A model generated the notes under the pieces. It was not told the origin of the DNA, made no database searches, and was given only the letters and a program-made list of their open reading frames with translations. Below are positions 61,701 to 64,000 of a stretch of DNA of 64,000 nt, in pieces. Every line of letters begins with the position of its first letter. Within the stretch, counting starts at the first letter, position 1. The DNA is from Galaxea fascicularis (taxonomy: Eukaryota; Cnidaria; Anthozoa; Scleractinia; Euphylliidae), in the NCBI GenBank assembly GCA_948470475.1, contig OX419342.1, positions 876,201-940,200 of the forward strand, in the 5' to 3' direction. Both the position numbers and the translations under genes were made by a program.

Positions 61701-64000
61701 AGCTGTGTGCAAGATTTTAGCAAAGTTGAAATTTTGACCAAAACCCAAAGGGGGGACCACATGGTCTTGAGTCAAATTTTGAATTTGGCTTAAACTCTGC
61801 CTATTTCAAAAAGGAACCTAGAAATCATGTGGAAATGCTTCCAAGAACTCCGACAACCTGATTTCTATTGTTATTTGAGCTGTGTGCAAGATTTTAGCAA
61901 AGTTGAAATTTTGACCAAAACCCAAAGGGGGGACCACATGGTCTTGAGTCAAATTTTGAATTTGGCTTAAACTCTGCCTATTTCAAAAAGGAACCTAGAA
62001 ATCATGTGGAAATGCTTCCAAGACCTCCGACAACCTGATTTCTATTGTTATTTGAGCTGTGTGCAAGATTTTAGCAAAGTTGAAATTTTGACCAAAACCC
62101 AAAGGGGGGACCACATGGTCTTGAGTCAAATTTTGAATTTGGCTTAAACTCTGCCTATTTCAAAAAGGAACCTAGAAATCATGTGGAAATGCTTCCAAGA
62201 ACTCCGACAACCTGATTTCTATTGTTATTTGAGCTGTGTGCAAGATTTTAGCAAAGTTGAAATTTTGACCAAAACCCAAAGCGGGGACCACATGGTCTTG
62301 AGTCAAATTTTGAATTTGGCTTAAACTCTGCCTATTTCAAAAAGGAACCTAGAAATCATGTGGAAATGCTTCCAAGAACTCCGACAACCTGATTTCTATT
62401 GTTATTTGAGCTGTGTGCAAGATTTTAGCAAAGTTGAAATTTTGACCAAAACCCAAAGGGGGCACCACATGGTCTTGCGTCAAATTTTGAATTTGGCTTA
62501 AACTCTGCCTATTTCAAAAAGGAACCTAGAAATCATGTGGAAATGCTTCCAAGACCTCCGACAACCTGATTTCTATTGTTATTTGAGCTGTGTGCAAGAT
62601 TTTAGCAAAGTTGAAATTTTGGCCAACACCCATAGGGGGGACCACATGGTCTTGAGTCAAATTTTGAATTTGGCTTAAACTCTGCCTATTTCAAAAAGGA
62701 ACCTAGAAATCATGTGGAAATGCTTGCAAGAACTTTGACAACCTGATTTCTATTGTTATTTGAGCTGTGTGCAAGATTTTAGCAAAGTTGAAATTTTGAC
62801 CAAAACCCAAAGGGGGGACCACATGGTCTTGAGTCAAATTTTGAATTTGGCTTAAACTCTGCCTATTTCAAAAAGGAACCTAGAAATCATGTGGAAATGC
62901 TTCCAAGACCTCCGACAACCTGATTTCTATTCTTATTTGGGCTTTGTGCAAGATTTTAGCAAAGTTGAAATTTTGACCAAAACCCAAAGGGGGGACCACA
63001 TGGTCTTGAGTCAAATTTTGAATTTGGCTTAAACTCTGCCTATTTCAAAAAGGAACCTAGATATCATGTGGAAATGCTTTCAAGAACTCCGACAACCTGA
63101 TTTCTATTGTTATTTGAGCTGTGTGCAAGATTTTAGCAAAGTTGAAATTTTGACCAAAACCCAAAGGGGGGACCACATGGTCTTGAGTCAAATTTTGAAT
63201 TTGGCTTAAACCCTGCCTATTTCAAAAAGCAACCTAGAAATCATGTGGAAATGCTTCCAAGACCTCCGACAACCTGATTTCTATTGTTATTTGAGGTGTG
63301 TGCAAGATTTTAGCAAAGTTGAAATTTTGACCAAAACCCAAAGGGGGGACCACATGGTCTTGAGTCAAATTTTGAATTTGGCTTAAACTCTGCCTGTTTC
63401 AAAAAGGAACCTAGAAATCATGTGGAAATGCTTCCAAGACCTCCGACAACCTGATTTCTATTGTTATTTGAGCTGTGTGCAAGATTTTAGCAAAGTTGAA
63501 ATTTTGACCAAAACCCAAAGGGGGGACCACATGGTCTTGAGTCAAATTTTGAATTTGGCTTAAACTCTGCCTATTTCAAAAAGGAACCTAGAAATCATGT
63601 GGAAATGCTTCCAAGACCTCCGACAACCTGATTTCTATTGTTATTTGAGCTGTGTGCAAGATTTTAGCAAAGTTGAAATTTTGACCAAAACCCAAAGGGG
63701 GGACCACATGGTCTTGAGTCAAATTTTGAATTTGGCTTAAACTCTGCCTATTTCAAAAAGGAACCTAGAAATCATGTGGAAATGCTTCCAAGACCTCCGA
63801 CAACCTGATTTCTATTGTTATTTGAGCTGTGTGCAAGATTTTAGCAAAGTTGAAATTTTGACCAAAACCCAAAGGGGGGACCACATGGTCTTGAGTCAAA
63901 TTTTGAATTTGGCTTAAACTCTGCCTATTTCAAAAAGGAACCTAGAAATCATGTGGAAATGCTTCCAAGACCTCCGACAACCTGATTTCTATTGTTATTT
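16800..64000 (+). repeat. 177-bp tandem satellite array, about 266 copies, continues past window
   Basis: Head-to-tail copies of a 177-bp monomer, all in one orientation, with no interruption. Setting ATCATGTGG as position 1, fixed landmarks are a CCTCCGACAACCTGATTTC block (25-43), GTGTGCAAGATTTTAGC (60-76), a G6 run (104-109), GGACCACATGGTCTTG (108-123) and GGCTTAAACTCTGCC (141-155). Copies differ mostly by single substitutions that recur in many copies. Checking phase at 17041, 17218, 21821, 43062 and 63948 shows exact multiples of 177 except for one extra base near 21752 and one near 42783. The first copies (16800-16912) are the most diverged. Length and organisation resemble centromeric or pericentromeric satellites; that role is inference. 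I do not recognise the family. Confidence 0.97.
20053..20373 (+). other. Two satellite monomers joined by loss of the fixed stop (not a gene)
   Basis: In this copy the usual GCTTAA is GCTTTA (about 20193), so the short frame beginning at ATG runs through a second monomer for 106 codons. Other copies carry in-frame stops elsewhere and most variants change amino acids, so I read this as a chance open frame. Confidence 0.8.

Noticed and set aside
16800..64000. CRISPR array
   Set aside because: The whole 177-bp unit is repeated with no unique spacers, and the context is an animal gene with introns.
16800..64000. Tandem protein-repeat gene
   Set aside because: Every monomer carries a stop in the best frame, other frames are also closed, and several copies have extra nonsense changes.

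Overview
The window is eukaryotic and animal. Its left quarter carries the 3' two-thirds of one intron-rich gene on the + strand, and the remaining three-quarters is one uninterrupted satellite DNA array. The gene reads as ZFYVE26 (spastizin, SPG15). I could chain 25 coding exons from position 1 to the stop at 15129-15131. All introns are GT-AG and the reading frame closes exactly, giving about 1,793 residues plus a missing N-terminus. The decisive landmark is a complete FYVE zinc finger split over two exons (6006-6427 and 7476-7615), followed by a long helical C-terminal region typical of ZFYVE26. Introns of about 75-1,050 bp and the types of tRNA-derived SINEs and MITE-like elements suggest an invertebrate, most likely an anthozoan cnidarian (coral or anemone). 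That taxonomic call is an inference.

Layout. 1-15131: exons and introns of ZFYVE26. The introns hold several short inverted-repeat (MITE-like) elements (4645-4868, 5748-5894, 9824-10031, 10463-10650, 13988-14170, 14558-14813), one tRNA-derived SINE (about 7173-7340) and a GAT microsatellite (3780-3860). 15132-15775: probable 3' UTR ending at two close AATAAA signals. 15985-16130: a second tRNA-derived SINE. 16410-16660: a 20-bp minisatellite. About 16800 to the right edge: at least 47.2 kb (about 266 copies) of a 177-bp head-to-tail satellite, which continues past the window.

The most notable object is the satellite. Its length (177 bp), strict homogeneity, single orientation and multi-level repeat structure resemble centromeric or pericentromeric satellites. 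The multi-level structure includes a composite variant block found six times, a 4-monomer unit repeated three times, and long duplications spaced by 36 and by 31-35 monomers. The array starts about 1.7 kb downstream of a conserved gene. It does not look protein-coding, although 177 is a multiple of three and each monomer holds one short open frame with a fixed stop.
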